Notes: a model not told the origin generated them from the letters alone. 64,000 nt of DNA from Keguizhuia sedimenti (GCA_030715135.1 JAUYVH010000014.1:19992-83991), one strand, 5' to 3'; counted from the first letter of the stretch, positions 8,347 to 19,999 are shown. Numbers and translations: made by a program.

Positions 8347-8949
8347 CTACGCTGCGATCGCTTCATTGATTTGTATTTGTGCAGACCGCAATGCCGCACC
8401 TTCCGATTCCGTCCCCAGATCCAGCCCTTCCGCATAAATGAATCGCACATCCGTCATGCCAAGGAAAGCGAACACCGACTTCAGATAGGGAACTTGCGTA
8501 TCGGTTGGCGTGCCGGCGTGAATGCCGCCACGCGCCAGCGTGACATACACCGTTTTGCCGGTCAATAAACCTTGCGGCCCTTGTTCGGTATAACGAAACG
8601 TGACTTGTGCGCGTGCGATTGCATCGATCCAGTTTTTCAGCGCCGCCGGCACGCCGAAGTTGTACATGGGCACACCTAGCACGATTACGTCGGCCGCCTG
8701 AATTTCAGCGATCAGCATGTCGTATAACGCAACCTTGGCCGACCCGTCCGGCGTGCGTAGCGCGGGCGCCGTAAACAACGCCTGCAGTACTTGTTCATCA
8801 AGTGCCGGAACCGGTTCGCGCGACAAGTCGCGCACGCGCAAGTCCGTTTGCGGCTGTGCAGCGAGCAATTTATCGACAATATTGCCGGCGAGCTGAGTCG
8901 AACGGGAGCCGGTGCTGCGGGCGCTGGAATTGATTTGCAGGATTTTCAT
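8347..8949 (-). CDS. azoR: FMN-dependent NADH-azoreductase
   Basis: The product has 200 residues starting [20 protein letters not shown], the flavodoxin-fold phosphate-binding start of AzoR. The family signatures [18 protein letters not shown] and [14 protein letters not shown] are present. The enzyme is a cytoplasmic dimer that uses NADH and FMN to reduce azo compounds and quinones, protecting against electrophile stress. The ATG at 8949 was chosen because the recognisable protein begins there and GAGGAAAAAG lies just upstream. It is divergent from a LysR regulator with a palindrome between them, so quinone-responsive control by that regulator is likely. Confidence 0.92.
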   Translation of the reverse strand: MKILQINSSARSTGSRSTQLAGNIVDKLLAAQPQTDLRVRDLSREPVPALDEQVLQALFTAPALRTPDGSAKVALYDMLIAEIQAADVIVLGVPMYNFGVPAALKNWIDAIARAQVTFRYTEQGPQGLLTGKTVYVTLARGGIHAGTPTDTQVPYLKSVFAFLGMTDVRFIYAEGLDLGTESEGAALRSAQIQINEAIAA

Positions 8950-9030
8950 GATCTTTTTCCTCATTAGATAGCTGACCTCCAGTTTATTGCACTCATTTTT
9001 ACCAATAAAGCCATCCATTCAGATATCATC

Positions 9031-9046
9031 GTTCCAAATATGGAAC
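9031..9046. promoter_or_regulatory. LysR-type operator-like palindrome
   Basis: GTTCC-AAATAT-GGAAC lies in the gap between azoR and the divergent LysR gene. It fits the T-N11-A pattern bound by LysR-type regulators. It overlaps an upstream ATG at 9040, which favours the later start at 9055 for the regulator. Confidence 0.55.
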
Positions 9047-9054
9047 AATCTTCT

Positions 9055-9954
9055 ATGCAAATTGACCCAAACGATCTCATTCTCTTTACTCGCGTCATGG
9101 ACGCAGGGGGCTTCAGCCGCGCCGCAGAACGCTTGGGATGGCCGAAATCCACCGTTTCGCGCCGTATCGCGCTATTGGAAGCCAAGCTTGGGGAAAGACT
9201 GCTGCTGCGCACCACGCGCAAACTGACGATTACCGAATTCGGCCAGTCGGTGCTTGAACACGCACGCCAGATTGCCGCCGAAACCGAAGCGGCCGCATCG
9301 CTGGCGCTGCACCGGCAAGCCGAGCCGAGCGGTCGCCTGCGCATCTCCATGCCGGGCGATTTTGCCAACTGGAGGCTGGGAGAATTTCTGGCAGAATTCG
9401 CCGCCGCGCATCCGGCCATCATTCTGGAAATCGATATTTCACCGCGGCGCGTCGATCTGATCGGGGAAAATTTCGACCTTGCCCTGCGCGTCGGCACCCT
9501 GCCCGACGACGCGAGCCTGGTGGCGCGTCGCTTGACCGTCTTTTCCGCAAAGCTCTATGCCGCGCCGGCTTACCTGAAGCAGCGCGGCATTCCGCAGCAC
9601 CCGGACGATCTTTTGCATCACGATACATTGCGCCTGCTGGCACGCTCGGGCGAACCGGCAGACTGGCCCTTGTCCATGCCGGGCGAACGATGGTCCGGCA
9701 CGCCGCCCATTCGGGCTGCCGTCAACTCGCCGGAATTGCTCATGCGCCTGGCGTGCTCGGGCGCCGGGATTACCGCGCTGGACGATCTCTATGCCGAACG
9801 GCCTGTACAAAGCGGCGAACTCGTTCCGGTATTGCCGCAATGGAGTTTGCCGGAGGTTCCTTTGTGGATGGTGTTTCCCGGCCGCCGTCTGATGCCGGCA
9901 CGCACGCGTGTATTCATCGATTCATTGCAAGGGAAATTCGACTCCGGCATGTGA
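9055..9954 (+). CDS. LysR-family transcriptional regulator, likely of azoR
   Basis: The product has 299 residues. The N-terminal winged helix-turn-helix spans about residues 4-62 (GGFSRAAERLGWPKSTVSRR), followed by a periplasmic-binding-fold effector domain. It resembles LysR proteins that sit divergent to quinone or azo reductases. The ATG at 9055 gives the family-typical beginning MQIDPNDLILF; an ATG at 9040 lies inside the likely operator. It probably represses or activates azoR and itself through the site at 9031-9046. Confidence 0.85.
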   Translation: MQIDPNDLILFTRVMDAGGFSRAAERLGWPKSTVSRRIALLEAKLGERLLLRTTRKLTITEFGQSVLEHARQIAAETEAAASLALHRQAEPSGRLRISMPGDFANWRLGEFLAEFAAAHPAIILEIDISPRRVDLIGENFDLALRVGTLPDDASLVARRLTVFSAKLYAAPAYLKQRGIPQHPDDLLHHDTLRLLARSGEPADWPLSMPGERWSGTPPIRAAVNSPELLMRLACSGAGITALDDLYAERPVQSGELVPVLPQWSLPEVPLWMVFPGRRLMPARTRVFIDSLQGKFDSGM

Positions 9955-10167
9955 GCTCGCGACGCAGTTGCAAGGCTGCGCCGGGCTCCCCTTTGCCACG
10001 ATGCCACAGGGAGCAAAAGAAGGCGTTAGTGAGCAGGGCAGTTTGCCTGGCAGGTGTGTGATGGTCAATGCGTGACGGCCATTGCCTGCACGAACCGGCC
10101 TATCGATTTACAATCGGATGTTCATCGCTGCGCAGACCTGCGGACAAAGGCCGCTCGACAACACTCC

Positions 10168-11052
10168 ATGCAAGCCGGAATCCTTTACGCCGCAACCGCC
10201 TATGCCCTCTGGGGCGTCTTCCCCATCTATTTCAAGGCCCTGCAGTCGGTCGCACCGATCGAAGTGCTCCTTCATCGGATCGTGTGGTCGCTCTTGTTCC
10301 TGGCGGCGCTCCTGGCATGGCGGCGCCAATGGTCCTGGCTGGGCCAGGTTGTACGTCAACCGAAAACCTTGGCAAGCTTCGCCGCGAGCGCCCTGCTGCT
10401 CTCAACCAACTGGTATATCTATATCTGGTCCGTCAACCATGGCCGCGTCATCGATGCCAGCCTGGGCTATTTCATCAATCCGCTGGTCAACGTGCTGCTG
10501 GGCTTTTTCATTTTGCATGAGCGGTTGCGGCCGGTTCAGTGGAGCGCCATTGCACTGGCCGGCGTCGGCGTAGCCTGGCTGACCTGGCATGCCGGCAACT
10601 TCCCATGGATAGGATTGACGCTGGCATTGACCTTCGGCAGCTATGGTTTGCTGCGCAAAATTGCCGTGCTGGGACCGCTGGAAGGCTTGTCGCTGGAGAC
10701 CATGCTGCTGTTTCCATTCGCCTGTGCCTATCTGCTCGTGCTTGCAACGGAGAACCACAGCGCCCTGCTTCAGGGAGATTTTTCGATCCAGGCATTGTTG
10801 GTCGCAGCCGGTCCGATTACGGCCGTGCCCCTGCTGTTGTTCGCGGCAGGCGCCCGCCGGATTTCCTTGTCCCTGCTCGGCTTATTGCAATACATCGGTC
10901 CGACCCTGCAATTGCTGATCGGCGTATGGCTTTACCATGAACCGTTCGGCCCGGCGCGTTTCATTGGATTCGGCCTGATCTGGGCTGCACTGTTGATCTA
11001 CTCAGTCGAGAGCGCGTGGCGAAGCTGGGCGGGCCGTCTTGGCAGATCTTGA
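10168..11052 (+). CDS. rarD: EamA/RhaT-family transporter RarD
   Basis: The product has 294 residues starting MQAGILYAATAYALWGVFPIYFKAL, the RarD beginning, with about ten membrane helices in two EamA repeats. Motifs such as STNWYIYIWSVNHGRVIDASLGYFINPL and LLQYIGPTLQLLIGVWLYHEPF are typical. It is an inner-membrane drug/metabolite-type transporter; the substrate is not established for most homologues. The frame is open 38 codons further upstream, but that extension is polar and not conserved in style, so the ATG at 10168 is preferred. Confidence 0.9.
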   Translation: MQAGILYAATAYALWGVFPIYFKALQSVAPIEVLLHRIVWSLLFLAALLAWRRQWSWLGQVVRQPKTLASFAASALLLSTNWYIYIWSVNHGRVIDASLGYFINPLVNVLLGFFILHERLRPVQWSAIALAGVGVAWLTWHAGNFPWIGLTLALTFGSYGLLRKIAVLGPLEGLSLETMLLFPFACAYLLVLATENHSALLQGDFSIQALLVAAGPITAVPLLLFAAGARRISLSLLGLLQYIGPTLQLLIGVWLYHEPFGPARFIGFGLIWAALLIYSVESAWRSWAGRLGRS

Positions 11053-11190
11053 AGCAGGGAACGGTGGACGGCGCGTGTTGTCTATTGTGCAAGGACGCCG
11101 GAATGCCACATGCCGGCTGCCTTCCACTATTCCCTTTTCATTTTTAGCTGAAGCCGGAACAGCCCTGCTGTTTCCCATAAGGAGATTGTC

Positions 11191-11619
11191 ATGAAAAAAC
11201 TTTTCAAGAGCATGGGCTTGCTGGCGGGTGCAGCGCTGCTTGCCGCAGGACTTGTGCATGCAAAGGATGAAGCGAAAGCTTCCGATTCCGCCAATAAAGC
11301 AACTCCTTCCGAAAAGTCATCCGCTGCGGCATCCCAGGCTTCGCCAAGTGGTGCAATGACAAGCGACAAGGCCAAGAGCGATGCCCAGATAGACATCAAT
11401 ACGGCGACGGAAAAGGAACTGGCCGGCTTGCCGAAGATCGGCGAGGTGAAGGCAAAAGCGATCGTCAAAGGCCGTCCCTACAAGAGCAAGGATCAGCTGG
11501 TCGATAAAAAGATCCTGAGCCAGGAAGCCTACGACAGCATCAAGGACCAGATCATTGCCAAACAAGGCACATCAACGAAAGATTCAAAGAAAGACGTCAG
11601 CAAAGACAGTAAAAAGTAA
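11191..11619 (+). CDS. Exported ComEA-like helix-hairpin-helix protein
   Basis: The product has 142 residues. Residues 1-24 are a signal peptide ending VHAK, then a low-complexity Ala/Ser/Lys linker, then a ComEA-type HhH pair at about 65-125 (DINTATEKELAGLPKIGEVKA), and a Lys/Ser tail. HhH domains bind DNA without sequence preference. Periplasmic ComEA pulls incoming DNA during natural transformation, and shorter relatives of unknown role are common in this group. AAGGAG lies before the ATG. A terminator follows closely. Confidence 0.85.
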   Translation: MKKLFKSMGLLAGAALLAAGLVHAKDEAKASDSANKATPSEKSSAAASQASPSGAMTSDKAKSDAQIDINTATEKELAGLPKIGEVKAKAIVKGRPYKSKDQLVDKKILSQEAYDSIKDQIIAKQGTSTKDSKKDVSKDSKK

Positions 11620-11664
11620 TGTAAGTTTGCCGATCTGCCCGTCGTACGGGAACGGCTCCAAATT

Positions 11665-11699
11665 GGGCCGCAATCCAACCAGGATGCGGCCCGTTTTAA
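11665..11699 (+). terminator. Rho-independent terminator after the ComEA-like gene
   Basis: An 11-bp GC-rich stem (GGGCCGCA(A)TCC with GGATGCGGCCC, one bulged A) ends in GTTTTAATT. It lies 46 bases after the stop codon at 11619. Confidence 0.8.
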
Positions 11700-11799
11700 T
11701 TGCCCTTTGATTCCTGTTTGATTGTGAACCACGCCCCGCTTGCCGCCATCATCGGTTATCCTTGCGGTCTCTTCTCATTTCACTCATTTCTGTATCACC

Positions 11800-13467
<1,668 letters not shown>

Positions 13468-13482
13468 TCAGCCAATAAAAGA

Positions 13483-13507
13483 AGCGGCTTTCGGGCCGCT
13501 TTTTTAT
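13483..13507 (+). terminator. Rho-independent terminator after ettA
   Basis: AGCGGC (13483-13488) pairs with GCCGCT (13495-13500) around TTTCGG, followed by TTTTTAT. It separates ettA from the convergent GGDEF/EAL gene. Confidence 0.85.
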
Positions 13508-13531
13508 TCCGGGACCCGGAGGTTGAGCTAG

Positions 13532-15628
13532 TCAATCATATTGGGAGGCCATCGTTCGCTTTGCTTCATATGGCTCTTTCGCGTATGCGACAGGCTCCGG
13601 CTTGCCGATTCCATAGCCCTGGGCGAAGTCGATACCTAGCTTGGCCAATTCCACCATGACGGCTTCGTCTTCGACGAATTCGGCGATCGTGCGGATGCCC
13701 ATGACACGTCCTATGTGCGCAATGGCTTCGACCATCGCACGATCAATACGGTCGTGGAGCATGTTTTTGACGAAGCTGCCGTCAATCTTGATGAAATCGA
13801 CCGGCAGGCTTTTCAGATAGCCGAATGAGGACATGCCGCTGCCGAAATCATCCAGCGCAAACCGGCAGCCGAGCTGCTTCAGCTCCCGGATCAGATTGAC
13901 CGCGTTGGTGAGATTGCCGATTGCCGTGGTTTCCGTTATCTCAAAGCAGATTGCATGCGGCGGAATGGCGTATATGCCGAGTTGCTCGCGGATAAAGGCG
14001 ACCAGGCGCTCGTCGCCGATAGTCGCGCCGGAAAGATTGATTGAGCAGGTATAGGACGTGTCAGGATCGGTGCAGGCGCGCCGGAAATATTCAAACGCAT
14101 TCCTGATAACCCAGAAGTCGATCGACGGCATGAGGTTGTAACGCTCCGCGGCCGGCAGAAAGGACATCGGCGGAATGATTCGTCCATCTTCATCCTGCAT
14201 GCGCAGCAGGATTTCGAAATGGACGATCCGCTCCCTAGAATACTGGAGCGGGACGATTTTCTGATGGTATAGCTGGAAGCGATCGTCTTCAATCGCTTTG
14301 GAAATCCGGTTGACCCAATCCATCTGTCCCTTGCGCTCGACCAGTTCATTGTCATTGGGATGATAGACATGGATCCGGTTGCGCCCCTTATCCTTGGCGA
14401 TGTAGCAGGCGCCGTCGACGATACTCAGAATATCGTTCAGCGCCAGCCCGTCGTCGCCGAAGGTCACCAGCCCGATGCTGACGCCAACCGAAAACAGTTT
14501 ATCGGACCAGGCAAAGCGGAATTCGCTCACCGTTTTGCGCAAGCTTTCGGCAATGCGCGAGGCCGGTTCGCCGGCGCAGTTTTGCAGCAGCACGCCGAAC
14601 TCGTCGCCGCCCAGCCGCGCCAGCAAGTCGCTCTGACGCAGACGATCATGCAGCAGCCTGCTGAGTTGCTGCAGCAAGGCGTCGCCGGCATGATGACCAC
14701 AGGTGTCGTTGATGATCTTGAACTGGTCGAGATCGAGATACAGGATCGTGTGGCGATCTGCCGTGCCGGCCATGCCCAGCAACAATGCCTGCAGCCGGCG
14801 CTCGAATTCGCGGCGGTTCACCAATCCGGTCAATTCGTCATGCGAGGCTTGATATGACATTTCGACCTGCTTTTGCTTTTCCTTGAGCGTCGCCTCGCGG
14901 ATGGTGTCGCTCAGGAATTCAAATTCATAGATGCCTTTGTAGTCCGGCAAGCCGCTGGATTGGATCGATGCAATGATGCTGCGCACCGGATAATGGACGA
15001 CGCGGCGGAAATAAAAGAGCAGCAGCATGCTGATGATCACCAGCATGCCGCCGATGGCGTAATAGCTCTGGCTGATTTCACTGACGAATTCTGCATAGAC
15101 CTTGCCGTCCTTGACCGGCATGATATGCCAGTCCCATAGCTCGAAATCCAGGTGGCGCGCGTAATAGTCGTGCTCGCCGTAGCGGATCTTGGTGACGCCA
15201 TGCTCTTCCTCCGGAAGGACCGCTTTTAACAGAACCTGCTGCGGAACGATGCTGTCATGCAGGAGAACCTTTCCGGTTTTCCCTTCATACACCAGAATCT
15301 GGAAATCATGCAGCCGTGCAAATTCCTCCAGCTTGCCGAGCGTATTCCCCTTTCTGATGGTGACGGCGGATTCCACATTCGCCACGCCTTCCAGAAGCAG
15401 GTTCTGCAAGGCAGCGTCGCAAAGGTTGTACAACTCGCGCGCACTGCGGTCCAAATCCTCATTGATCCGCTCGGTGGCGTAATGCCGCACGGTTTGCAGG
15501 CCGAGCGTAAACACCACGCCGCCCAAGGTCACCATCAGCAAGACAATGGGAACCAGCGGCGCCAGCATCCGGAAATGCAGGCGGCTGAATAATGGCTTGT
15601 TTTGTTTGCCTGTCCTGTTTATCGCCAT
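13532..15628 (-). CDS. Membrane GGDEF-EAL protein paired with a periplasmic binding protein
   Basis: The product has 698 residues. Membrane helices at about 22-45 and 190-207 flank a periplasmic domain of about 145 residues. GGDEF is intact (340-344) with an RQSD inhibitory site at 331-334. The EAL domain reads EIL (FEILLRM, 471-477) but keeps the Asp pair of DDFGSG (593-594), Lys614 and Glu650, so phosphodiesterase activity is possible but uncertain. The ATG at 15628 overlaps the stop of the upstream binding-protein gene by ten bases, showing translational coupling. The pair probably forms one signalling unit in which the binding protein reports a ligand to this enzyme. Confidence 0.88.
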   Translation of the reverse strand: MAINRTGKQNKPLFSRLHFRMLAPLVPIVLLMVTLGGVVFTLGLQTVRHYATERINEDLDRSARELYNLCDAALQNLLLEGVANVESAVTIRKGNTLGKLEEFARLHDFQILVYEGKTGKVLLHDSIVPQQVLLKAVLPEEEHGVTKIRYGEHDYYARHLDFELWDWHIMPVKDGKVYAEFVSEISQSYYAIGGMLVIISMLLLFYFRRVVHYPVRSIIASIQSSGLPDYKGIYEFEFLSDTIREATLKEKQKQVEMSYQASHDELTGLVNRREFERRLQALLLGMAGTADRHTILYLDLDQFKIINDTCGHHAGDALLQQLSRLLHDRLRQSDLLARLGGDEFGVLLQNCAGEPASRIAESLRKTVSEFRFAWSDKLFSVGVSIGLVTFGDDGLALNDILSIVDGACYIAKDKGRNRIHVYHPNDNELVERKGQMDWVNRISKAIEDDRFQLYHQKIVPLQYSRERIVHFEILLRMQDEDGRIIPPMSFLPAAERYNLMPSIDFWVIRNAFEYFRRACTDPDTSYTCSINLSGATIGDERLVAFIREQLGIYAIPPHAICFEITETTAIGNLTNAVNLIRELKQLGCRFALDDFGSGMSSFGYLKSLPVDFIKIDGSFVKNMLHDRIDRAMVEAIAHIGRVMGIRTIAEFVEDEAVMVELAKLGIDFAQGYGIGKPEPVAYAKEPYEAKRTMASQYD

Positions 15629-16770
15629 ATCGGTTCGGCCGTTGCCAGCTCCGGCGGAGCAACGATTTCCCTTTTCCCTTTTTGCCACTGGACGGTAGAC
15701 GTGAAATGGCGCATCTGGCGGCCATCGCGGTCAACGCCGTAACGCCCGATGATGGTCATGGTATCCAGAGTGGCCAGCGCATCTCTCAACTTGATGCGAT
15801 CGACACTCCTGGTTTTGCGAATTGCGGCTTCGAGGATCTGGCCGGCCGCATAGGCGCAGGCGGCATGATAGGAAGGGTCGATCCGGTAACGCTCCTTGAA
15901 TGCGGCAGTGAACTCCCTGCTGCCTGGAAAAGGCAGCTCAGACTCCCATTGGGAGGAAGAATAGGTGTATTCGGCATCTCCTTTCAAGGTGTCGAAGTAA
16001 TTCTGGATAGCCGGCCCGACCGTCGCGTAATAGGCCTGCGGCGCCCAGCCGATTTTCTTGAGCGTGCGCTGTCCATTCACTGCATCGTCAAAATGACCGG
16101 CGATGATCAGGACTTGCGCGCCGGATGCCTGGGCGGCAACGATGCTTCTCTCGATTTCCGGAGAACTCTTCTTGAATGTATCGGAATACAGCACGCTTAA
16201 CTGAAAACGCTTGGCCCATTCCCTAGTGCCGGCTTCGATACCCCTGGAGAAGAGGTCGTCGGCAGATACAATGGCAATCTTCGTGATGCCCGACTTCACC
16301 AGCAGTTCCAGAAAGCCGGTCGTGTAAGCGCTGCTGGTGATATAGACGCCGAACAGGTATTTCCTGTCTTGCTGCCATAGGGCATCCGCCGAGGCACCCG
16401 AAGCAAGCAAGGGATAGCGGTATCGTTCGGTGACGCGGGAAACCGCATTGGTGATGTCGCTTGAATACGGTCCCAGCACGAAATCGACCTTTTGCTGCAC
16501 GATCAGGTTTTCGTAGAGTTTGCCGCCAAGCTGCGGATCACTTCTGTCGTCAAGAATGCTCAGCTTGATCCGGTTACCCAGAAGCCCGCCTTTTCGATTG
16601 ACGTCCTCTTCCCATAAACGGTAAGCCTTCTCCTTCATCTTTCCCATCTCCGCGTATTTCCCGGTCATGCTGACTGTTACGCCTACGTGCAACGGGTTTG
16701 CAGACTGCACCGCAAATGGCATGACAAGCAGGCACAGGAAAAACAGGAAGGGGCGCAAGCAATAAAACAT
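15619..16770 (-). CDS. LivJ/Leu-type periplasmic substrate-binding protein
   Basis: The product has 383 residues. A signal peptide (1-22, ending VQSA) is followed by a type I periplasmic binding fold beginning [21 protein letters not shown], with the [30 protein letters not shown] region typical of branched-chain amino-acid or amide binding proteins. GGAG lies five bases before the ATG at 16770; longer frames upstream are less likely. No ABC permease or ATPase is nearby. Instead the gene overlaps a GGDEF/EAL gene, so a sensory role is more likely than transport. Confidence 0.85.
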   Translation of the reverse strand: MFYCLRPFLFFLCLLVMPFAVQSANPLHVGVTVSMTGKYAEMGKMKEKAYRLWEEDVNRKGGLLGNRIKLSILDDRSDPQLGGKLYENLIVQQKVDFVLGPYSSDITNAVSRVTERYRYPLLASGASADALWQQDRKYLFGVYITSSAYTTGFLELLVKSGITKIAIVSADDLFSRGIEAGTREWAKRFQLSVLYSDTFKKSSPEIERSIVAAQASGAQVLIIAGHFDDAVNGQRTLKKIGWAPQAYYATVGPAIQNYFDTLKGDAEYTYSSSQWESELPFPGSREFTAAFKERYRIDPSYHAACAYAAGQILEAAIRKTRSVDRIKLRDALATLDTMTIIGRYGVDRDGRQMRHFTSTVQWQKGKREIVAPPELATAEPIWR

Positions 16771-16985
16771 AGTTGCTCCAGGAGACGGATCGCAAAAGCG
16801 CTCGGGCGATTCGCCACGGTAGTAAGGGATACTACTGATTTTGTTTCTTCGCTGCAACTTTAAACGCATCCCGCCTTCCTCTTTGCAACGCTGAGGCATG
16901 GCAGCATGTTATGCAGCAAAACAACATTGCTTGTTCGGCAAGGCGTTGTACGCAGTGGCGCGGAAAAGTTGCGTCGATGACAAGC

Positions 16986-17819
16986 TCATAGCATTTCCAG
17001 CGGAGTTGCTTCATTCGGCGGAGGGAATGCGCGATCCAGTTCCGCCAAATCCTGTTCGGTGAGCTTCACGGAAAGGGCTGCGTGGTTTTCCTGCACATGC
17101 GCAAGCGAGGCTGCCTTCGGAATGGCAATTACCTGCTCCTGGCGCAGCAGCCAGGCTAAAGCAATCTGGGCCGGTGTGGCTTGATGACGCTGCGCGATCG
17201 TCCGCAAAGCCGGCGCATTCAACAGGCGGCCCTGTTCGATCGGCGAATACGCCATGAGGGGAATACTGCGTGTGCGGAGCAGCGGTTGCAGATCGTACTC
17301 GATGCCGCGCCGTGTCAGGTTATACAGGACCTGATTGACCGCGACCTTGTCGCCGCCCGGCGCCTGCAGCAGTTCCTGCATGTCATAGACATCCAGATTG
17401 CTGACGCCCCAGTGGCGGATCTTGCCGCTGCGCTGCAAGGCTTCGAAGGCTTCGATGGTTTCCGCCAGCGGCACCTGTCCGCGCCAGTGCAGCAAATACA
17501 AGTCGATGCAATCGGTATTCAGCCGCTGCAGGCTGCGCTCGCATGCGGCAATGGCGCCGCGCCGGCTGGCATTGTGCGGATAGACCTTGCTGACCAGGAA
17601 AACCTTGTCGCGCCGGCCGGCAATCGCTTTTCCCACCAATTCCTCGGCGCCGCCGTCGCCATACATTTCCGCCGTATCGATCAAGGTCATACCCAGGTCG
17701 ATGCCGGCCTGCAGGCTTGCCACTTCGTCGGCATGCCGACGGGCGGATTCGCCCATGAACCATGTGCCCTGGCCAAGTGCAGGAACTTGTTCTCCGGATG
17801 GAAGCGTGATCGTGCGCAT
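16986..17819 (-). CDS. Aldo/keto reductase
   Basis: The product has 277 residues with the AKR catalytic tetrad visible: Asp48, Tyr53 ([10 protein letters not shown]), Lys78 (LVSKVYP) and His111 (LYLLHWRG). The C-terminal [13 protein letters not shown] region binds the NADPH phosphate. It is a cytoplasmic NADPH-dependent oxidoreductase, close to the YeaE/DkgB type that reduces aldehydes such as methylglyoxal; the true substrate is unknown. The ATG at 17819 follows GAGGAG and matches the family start, whereas the longer open frame upstream is not protein-like. Confidence 0.9.
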   Translation of the reverse strand: MRTITLPSGEQVPALGQGTWFMGESARRHADEVASLQAGIDLGMTLIDTAEMYGDGGAEELVGKAIAGRRDKVFLVSKVYPHNASRRGAIAACERSLQRLNTDCIDLYLLHWRGQVPLAETIEAFEALQRSGKIRHWGVSNLDVYDMQELLQAPGGDKVAVNQVLYNLTRRGIEYDLQPLLRTRSIPLMAYSPIEQGRLLNAPALRTIAQRHQATPAQIALAWLLRQEQVIAIPKAASLAHVQENHAALSVKLTEQDLAELDRAFPPPNEATPLEML

Positions 17820-18050
17820 GCGCGGTATCTCCTCTAAATTCTTATCGTGCCAAATGTTCGGCATTTGTCCGGCGCAAGCGCTCCATGAACCAGGCCGGCC
17901 TGCAGAACCGGCAGTATACCCTGCCGCGAACCGGCTTTCGGCCGAGCGCAACACGGCGAGGCGTCGAAACGGCGACAAGGCCAGTTCACGCGTACGTAAT
18001 GTCCATGTGCAAGCCGTCAAGGCTGGCAAGCCTTGCAAGGTCGCTGGTGT

Positions 18051-19157
18051 TTAATCGACAGCTTCGGCGTGAAGCCGCTCCTGCAGGAAAGCCAGTACCG
18101 CCGCTTCTTCAGGACGCAGGGCATGCACATCTTCGCTCAGCGCCTTGCCGGTGCGTTGCCGCATTGCTTCCAGCAACGTTCCATCGATATATGATGCCAG
18201 CACCTCCGGATGTACATAGCATTTACGGCAAATGGCCGGCGTATTGCCCAGCCGCCTGGCAACGTTTTCGATCGCGCGCACGATATTCTTTTTCGCCTGC
18301 GCTTCGGAATCGAATTTTTCGAATTCCTGCAAGGCCAGGGCAGCCAGGACCGTGCCGGCCCAGGTGCGAAAATCCTTGGCGGTATAGTCTTCGCCGGTGA
18401 CGGCGCGCAGGTAATCGTTCACGTCGGCCGACCCGATGGTATGCACATTGCCTTCGTCATCGAGATACTGGAACAAATCCTGTCCGGGCAAATCGCGCGT
18501 GCGTTTGATGATGCGCGCCAGGCGCGGATCGCTTACTTTCACTTTGTGGTTCACGCCGCTTTTGCCGCGGAACTGGAATTCAACCGCACTGCCGTCGATG
18601 CGCACATGGCGGTTCTTCAAAGTCGTCAGGCCGAAAGACTTGTTTGTACGCGCATATTCTTCATTGCCGATGCGCATCATCGTAACCTGCAGCAGGTAGA
18701 CGATCGTTGCCAGTACTTTTTCGCGCGGCAGACCCGGCAGCGACAGGTGTTCGTCGACCTGCCGGCGAATCGCAGGCAAGGCTTGCCCGAAACTGATCAT
18801 CCGCCCGTATTTGGCTTCATCGCGCACCGCACGCCACCTGGCGTGGTAACGGTATTGCTTGCGGCCTTTTGCATCGCGTCCGGTTGCCTGGATGTGTCCG
18901 TTTGCCCAGGGCGAAATCCAGACCTCGGTCCATGCAGGCGGAATCGCCAGAGCGCGAATGCGCGCAAACGTCTTGTCATCCTTGATGATCTTCCCTTCCG
19001 GGTCCAGATACCGGAAACCGTCTTGCGTAGCCTGGCGCCGAATTCCTGCTTGCTCGTCCGAAACATAGCGCAGGCCGGCTTCCTTGGCGAACTTCGGTGG
19101 GTCGGCAGCAAGCGAGTCAGAAACTGGAGAAGGGGAGATGCATGCATCCTTGGCCAT
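18051..19157 (-). CDS. Bacterial type IB DNA topoisomerase
   Basis: The product has 368 residues. It shows the poxvirus-like TopIB architecture: an N-terminal domain with GLRYVSDEQAGIRR and IPPAWTEVWISP, then a tyrosine-recombinase-like catalytic domain with FRGKSGVNHKV, KDFRTWAGT and the nucleophile region CRKCYVHPEV (Tyr314). The enzyme relaxes supercoils of both signs by single-strand nicking through a 3'-phosphotyrosine. Many Proteobacteria carry it as a stand-alone accessory gene, as here. Four 10-bp AT-rich repeats lie just upstream. Confidence 0.92.
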   Translation of the reverse strand: MAKDACISPSPVSDSLAADPPKFAKEAGLRYVSDEQAGIRRQATQDGFRYLDPEGKIIKDDKTFARIRALAIPPAWTEVWISPWANGHIQATGRDAKGRKQYRYHARWRAVRDEAKYGRMISFGQALPAIRRQVDEHLSLPGLPREKVLATIVYLLQVTMMRIGNEEYARTNKSFGLTTLKNRHVRIDGSAVEFQFRGKSGVNHKVKVSDPRLARIIKRTRDLPGQDLFQYLDDEGNVHTIGSADVNDYLRAVTGEDYTAKDFRTWAGTVLAALALQEFEKFDSEAQAKKNIVRAIENVARRLGNTPAICRKCYVHPEVLASYIDGTLLEAMRQRTGKALSEDVHALRPEEAAVLAFLQERLHAEAVD

Positions 19158-19170
19158 GATGGTCCTGCGG

Positions 19171-19210
19171 ATCGAGTTAGATCGAATTAAATTGAATTAA
19201 ATTGAATTAA
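19171..19210. repeat. Four tandem 10-bp AT-rich repeats upstream of topoisomerase IB
   Basis: Four consecutive copies of ATYGARTTAR run from 19171 to 19210, the last two identical. The period equals one helical turn, which favours intrinsic curvature or cooperative protein binding. They lie 14-53 bases from the topoisomerase start. Confidence 0.75.
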
Positions 19211-19214
19211 AAGG

Positions 19215-19240
19215 GCCGGCAAATTTTGCCGGCTTTGTTT
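19215..19240 (+). terminator. GC hairpin with T-rich flank, possibly bidirectional
   Basis: GCCGGC (19215-19220) pairs with GCCGGC (19228-19233) around AAATTTT and is followed by TTTGTTTTCT; on the minus strand CCCTTTTAATT follows. No gene ends nearby, so it may insulate topoisomerase IB or end an antisense or small transcript. Confidence 0.5.
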
Positions 19241-19573
19241 TCTGTGCGGCGCCTGCATTCAGCATGTCCGGACCTAACCGGTGCAATGCTTGTATCCTGA
19301 AAATTAGTCAGGCCGATCGATCGTCTGGTTCCATCAGTATCAGGTTCTGTTGCGCAGGCATAAGCCGCCTCATTCCAATGTCAATTCCCGCCAAAACCTA
19401 TTAAGATATTGCACCATGAAAATAAACCTTCCTGAACGCGAACGACAGTCCTGCCTTTACGCAAACTCGATCCACGCCCAATTGCTACCCTATTGCTTCA
19501 AACAGCTTCCCCGACCTATAGGCGTCTTACGGCCCATGGCGGGCGGCAGCCCCCTTTCCTTTGCGAGCACACT

Positions 19574-19957
19574 ATGAACTTAGAGAAGGTGATATTTGCT
19601 TTTTTCATCGTACTGGCCGCTTCGCTGAACTTTGCATTTTTTCTCGGCGATCCCAAGCAGCCGGAAACCCACAGCGTCTATGAGTTATGCGCTGCGATCG
19701 TCGTGAGCCTGATCGCCACAGTGTTGAAGTTCGGCGACCGTACGCAGATCGGCGCGGTCCATCTCTCGACCAGCCTGGTGGCCGACATCCAGCTCATCAC
19801 TGCAGCAGTCATATGGGGCATTGCCGTACATGTCACCGGCACCGGCCTGACAGGCGAAGTGATGGCCAGCATCGTTTCCTTTTCCGGCGGCGCACTGCTC
19901 GCCAACATCGTGTCGGTCACCATGCTGATCGTTGAAACCGTGATGATGCGCCGCTAA
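19574..19957 (+). CDS. DUF6394-like inner-membrane protein
   Basis: The product has 127 residues, MNLEKVIFAFFIVLAASLNF onward, with four hydrophobic helices and short loops, one containing FLGDPKQPETHSVYEL. I recognise it as resembling the DUF6394 family, of unknown function. It is followed after 42 bases by a potassium channel gene on the same strand, so an accessory or regulatory role for the channel is a reasonable inference, not a demonstrated one. Confidence 0.7.
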   Translation: MNLEKVIFAFFIVLAASLNFAFFLGDPKQPETHSVYELCAAIVVSLIATVLKFGDRTQIGAVHLSTSLVADIQLITAAVIWGIAVHVTGTGLTGEVMASIVSFSGGALLANIVSVTMLIVETVMMRR

Positions 19958-19999
19958 CGTGCGCCATGGACGGCATATGGATTGCATAAGGATTGTGCA

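Larger units (their letters stand above)
19158..19573. other. 416-bp divergent intergenic region
   Basis: This lies between the minus-strand topoisomerase and the plus-strand DUF6394 gene. It contains the 10-bp tandem repeats at 19171-19210 and a GC hairpin at 19215-19233. A 54-codon open frame from 19416 ends in an ATGA overlap with the DUF6394 start, but it lacks a ribosome site and looks accidental. Confidence 0.4.

Noticed and set aside
8050..8568. 172-codon plus-strand frame with a fair ribosome site (AGAGGATA)
   Set aside because: Its second half is antisense to azoR and its product resembles no protein family; I treated it as chance.
19416..19577. 54-codon frame ending in an ATGA overlap with the DUF6394 gene
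   Set aside because: It has no ribosome site and a random-looking product; translational coupling was considered but not supported.
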